From Bugula neritina (taxonomy: Eukaryota > Bryozoa > Gymnolaemata > Cheilostomatida > Bugulidae): 64,000 nucleotides of DNA. This document shows positions 62,201-64,000 of the stretch, piece after piece. The notes under the pieces were generated by a model that ran no database searches, had not been told where the DNA came from, and saw only the letters and a program-made list of their open reading frames with translations. Made by a program: the position numbers and the translations under genes. The DNA lies in contig OZ037765.1 of the NCBI GenBank assembly GCA_964035545.1, positions 2,021,001 to 2,085,000 on the forward strand, in the 5' to 3' direction. The stretch's first letter is position 1, and each line of letters begins with the position of its first letter.

Positions 62201-62918
62201 TCAAGAAGTGGTTACAGAATATCTGCTTCTACTAAAAGACTGGCTAACAGAGAGGGACACTCACAAACAGCTGTGTTGTTGTGCTAGATGCAGATGGTAG
62301 GCAGCGAAGCTGCTTTATGATGCCTTTACGTAACTCAAACATTGCCTGTGGGCAGCGCCTTTCACTTTCAAATCGAAATAGCAAATTAGGAAATTTACAA
62401 TGAAAGTGAATCTTTACATGCTTTAGAAGTTGAAAGTAGCATGATAAAATTTAGTTGAGCTATTTTTATGTTGTAAATTGTATAATTATGCTAATGAGTG
62501 AATATACAACTGGCCACATTTACATAATGCTAGTCTCTAAGAACAAAGCAAGCTCTTTTGATGCCCTCAAACTGGTTACAAATGGTTTATCATAACCAGG
62601 CCAGACCCATTTGAAATGGTCCAATATCAGTCCAGTATAGACGGGACCACCCAAAGGGTATAATATAAACTGGACTACTTGGGAGGTCCAGTAAAAACTG
62701 GACCTCCCAAGTCACATTTAAAATCTCATCAAAATCAATACAGTTAAGCTTTTAGTAGCGTATCTGGGAATTACCTCCACATAGACCAAATACTATGGAG
62801 AAAGCAGAGCCTCTCTCCAGGGCATGACTAGCCAGTATAGATACAGTTGAGATCAAACAACCAAACACAGCCACCTTTCTGCTGCCTATCTTATTACATA
62901 GGGCACTTGCTACTGGAC
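53237..62918 (-). CDS. M7: divergent MCT/SLC16-like transporter, 5' end outside the window
   Basis: Coding exons in transcript order: 62775-62918, 61574-61786, 58210-58444, 56601-56856, 55731-55944, 55271-55456, 54361-54639, 53624-53749, 53237-53445 (stop TGA). They give 1862 nt in one open frame. The helix-1 exon with the signature motif is not found up to 64000, so the start lies further right. Recognisable parts: GPVASALCNKIGSRKV (helix 2-3), FYFERNRGIAATLAMCGSS (helix 4-5), ALLRPIDGD after helix 6, a very long basic/Ser-rich loop, DRPMYRKDIYYTGSV, LPLLPKPMKDVL before helix 7, FSNTFGR at helix 8, and a Ser-rich C-terminal tail. Introns in the helix-6 and helix-7 regions sit at different codons from M1-M6, and the loop is longer. 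It is the most distant member of the array. Confidence 0.85.
53790..53915 (+). repeat. Tandem ~50-bp repeat with tRNA B-box-like motif
   Basis: AGAAGGGTTCGAATCCCACT and AGAAGGGTTCAAACCCCACT recur about 50-55 bp apart, each before a TATATGACATGT- or GGCG-type spacer. GGTTCGAATCC matches the tRNA B-box, but no tRNA can be built around it. M7 intron. Confidence 0.6.
54717..54900 (+). repeat. SINE-like repeat, family 2
   Basis: GCAGCGGTGGTAAAG head, then GACCCCAGAAGGGCCATTGA and TGATGTCAGAAAGGGCAATG, matching the family body. It lies in an M7 intron. Confidence 0.45.
58060..58190. repeat. (CAGACAGACACA)n-type microsatellite
   Basis: Irregular ACAG/ACAC repeats ending about 20 nt from the donor of M7 exon 58210-58444. 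Confidence 0.9.
59195..60210. repeat. 22-bp minisatellite, about 46 units, in M7 intron
   Basis: Units of GTAGAGAGGATAGTGTATAT plus AT, very uniform over about 1 kb. It is the largest array in the window. It gives false open frames (Tyr-Thr-Ile-rich on the minus strand). Confidence 0.97.
60355..60445 (+). repeat. Dispersed repeat 'R100', copy 7
   Basis: GTGGTTTGGAAACTTGGAAA, GAGGGCATAACTTCTTCTGC and AACGCAGCTTTTCTCTCAAG. It follows the large minisatellite of M7. Confidence 0.45.
62678..62711. repeat. Perfect 15-bp hairpin in M7 intron
   Basis: CTTGGGAGGTCCAGT, a loop of four A, then the exact reverse complement. It lies about 60 nt downstream of exon 62775-62918 in transcript terms, near its donor. 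Confidence 0.85.
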
Positions 62919-64000
62919 CTAAAACACAAGATATAACAGGCTATATTATAACATTAGACCTTGAGTGCAATAACATCTTCCAACATCCTACATAGGTTGT
63001 ATATAGCTAAAAACATTGTATAAACCAGTGGCTTCAAGAAACTTTTAGTCAACAAAAGAATTTTTTTGCCACAGCTAAAGGAATGCAGTGTGACTTTATA
63101 TAAATACATAACATAAGTTTGTCTGTCAGAAGACATTCATGGAAGGAATATTTTCATATGATGCAGGTTTTCGGCTGAGTTAAAGCTGGAATGAGGGCTT
63201 CATTTTTATGCTAAACATTTCTATTGCCAAATTTTGTGCCAACTATGACAAGTGTTCAAACAATCAAACCAGCAAGATACCTAAAATGAATGCATTTATG
63301 GATACTTCTGGGCCCTAACTAGCAGGTACTCTTACTACTAGACACTAGCTAGCAGGTTCTCCTATTACTAGACACTAGCTAGCAGGTACTCTCACTACTA
63401 GACACTAACTAGCAGGTACTCTTACTACTAGACACTAGCTAGCAGGTACTCTCACTACGGACACTAGCTAGCAGGTTCTCCTATTACTAGACACTAGGTA
63501 ACAGGTACTCTCACTACTAGACACTAGCTAGCAGGTACTCTTACTACTAGATACTAGCTAGCAGGTACTTTTACTACTAGACACTAGCTAGCAGGTACCC
63601 TTACTACTAGACACTATCCAGCAGGTACTCTTATTACTAAATGCCTATTTAATATATATATAATTTAACAGCAGGTGTCCTCACTAGATTTGTATATGAT
63701 TCCATAAATTATTCCTTTCATACAATAATATTTTATTATATGTACTATAAAAATACTTTTCTTCACACCAACAGCTGCTTTGAAAAGTGTGAACTGTATT
63801 TGGGAATAATGCCAACATGATGAACAAAACATAATAAAAATGAATTCAATTAAAGCATTGTATCAAATCAAGCTATAAGGAAAAACATATTTTATCTGGT
63901 GAAACAAATTTGCATTAATACTTTTCCTTGACATCATCGCAACAAGCAACCCAGGGCAGCTTTTAATAGATAATAACACTGGTAGGGAAACGGACAAATA
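62919..64000. other. M7 upstream intron to right window edge
   Basis: Should be intron between the helix-1 exon (outside the window) and exon 62775-62918. The only structure seen is the 30-bp minisatellite at 63310-63640. I searched the minus strand for a DGGWGW-encoding exon and found none. Confidence 0.5.
63310..63640. repeat. 30-bp minisatellite near right edge
   Basis: About ten units of CTAGCAGGTACTCTTACTAC plus TAGACACTAG. It lies upstream of M7 exon 62775-62918, presumably in the intron before it. Confidence 0.92.

Noticed and set aside
63310-63640. CRISPR-like array
   Set aside because: Units follow one another without unique spacers, and the surroundings are clearly animal DNA. The same applies to the arrays at 32018, 43560 and 59195.

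Overview
This window is nuclear DNA of an animal. Genes are split by GT-AG introns, intergenic DNA is AT-rich, and there are tRNA-derived SINE-like repeats, a decayed non-LTR retrotransposon, a foldback transposon and many minisatellites. The recognisable proteins fit a marine invertebrate, probably a lophotrochozoan, but the sequence does not fix the species.

The gene content is one thing: a tandem array of seven monocarboxylate-transporter-like genes (SLC16/MCT branch of the major facilitator superfamily). In order they are: M1 (+, only the last three exons, ending at 1703); M2 (+, 3282-10584, with two alternative copies of the exon for transmembrane helix 1); M3 (-, 13253-18274); M4 (+, 21720-28133); M5 (-, 29655-35650); M6 (-, 39675-47551, close duplicate of M5); M7 (-, 53237 to at least 62918, running off the window). 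I rebuilt the exons by hand from GT-AG sites and reading phase. In M2-M6 the phases close into single open frames of about 567-606 residues.

The exon plan is strongly shared. Helix 1, carrying the DGGWGW signature, is one exon flanked by phase-1 introns. It is followed by exons of 144 and 183 nt, a variable hydrophilic loop, then exons of about 229-235, 180-183, 126 and 125-143 nt. M1-M4 form one structural type. M5/M6 have the first two coding exons fused and the loop exon split. M7 has shifted introns and is the most distant member. By hand alignment to vertebrate MCT1, the lysine of helix 1 and the aspartate of helix 8 used for proton/lactate coupling are missing, while the helix-8 arginine is kept, so these look like 'orphan' MCTs of unknown substrate.

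The most unusual signals are: (1) the duplicated 207/210-nt helix-1 exons of M2, separated by a 149-nt intron, which look like a mutually exclusive pair; (2) short tandem repeats that begin exactly at 5' splice sites and repeat the donor in every unit, at four different exon positions in M4, M5 and M6; (3) a patchwork of near-identical and diverged exons between M5 and M6, suggesting gene conversion; (4) a 352-bp element with near-perfect 74-bp terminal inverted repeats nested in a retrotransposon fragment; (5) several uncharacterised dispersed repeat families. No bacterial-type systems, CRISPR arrays, confident functional tRNA genes or rRNA genes were seen.
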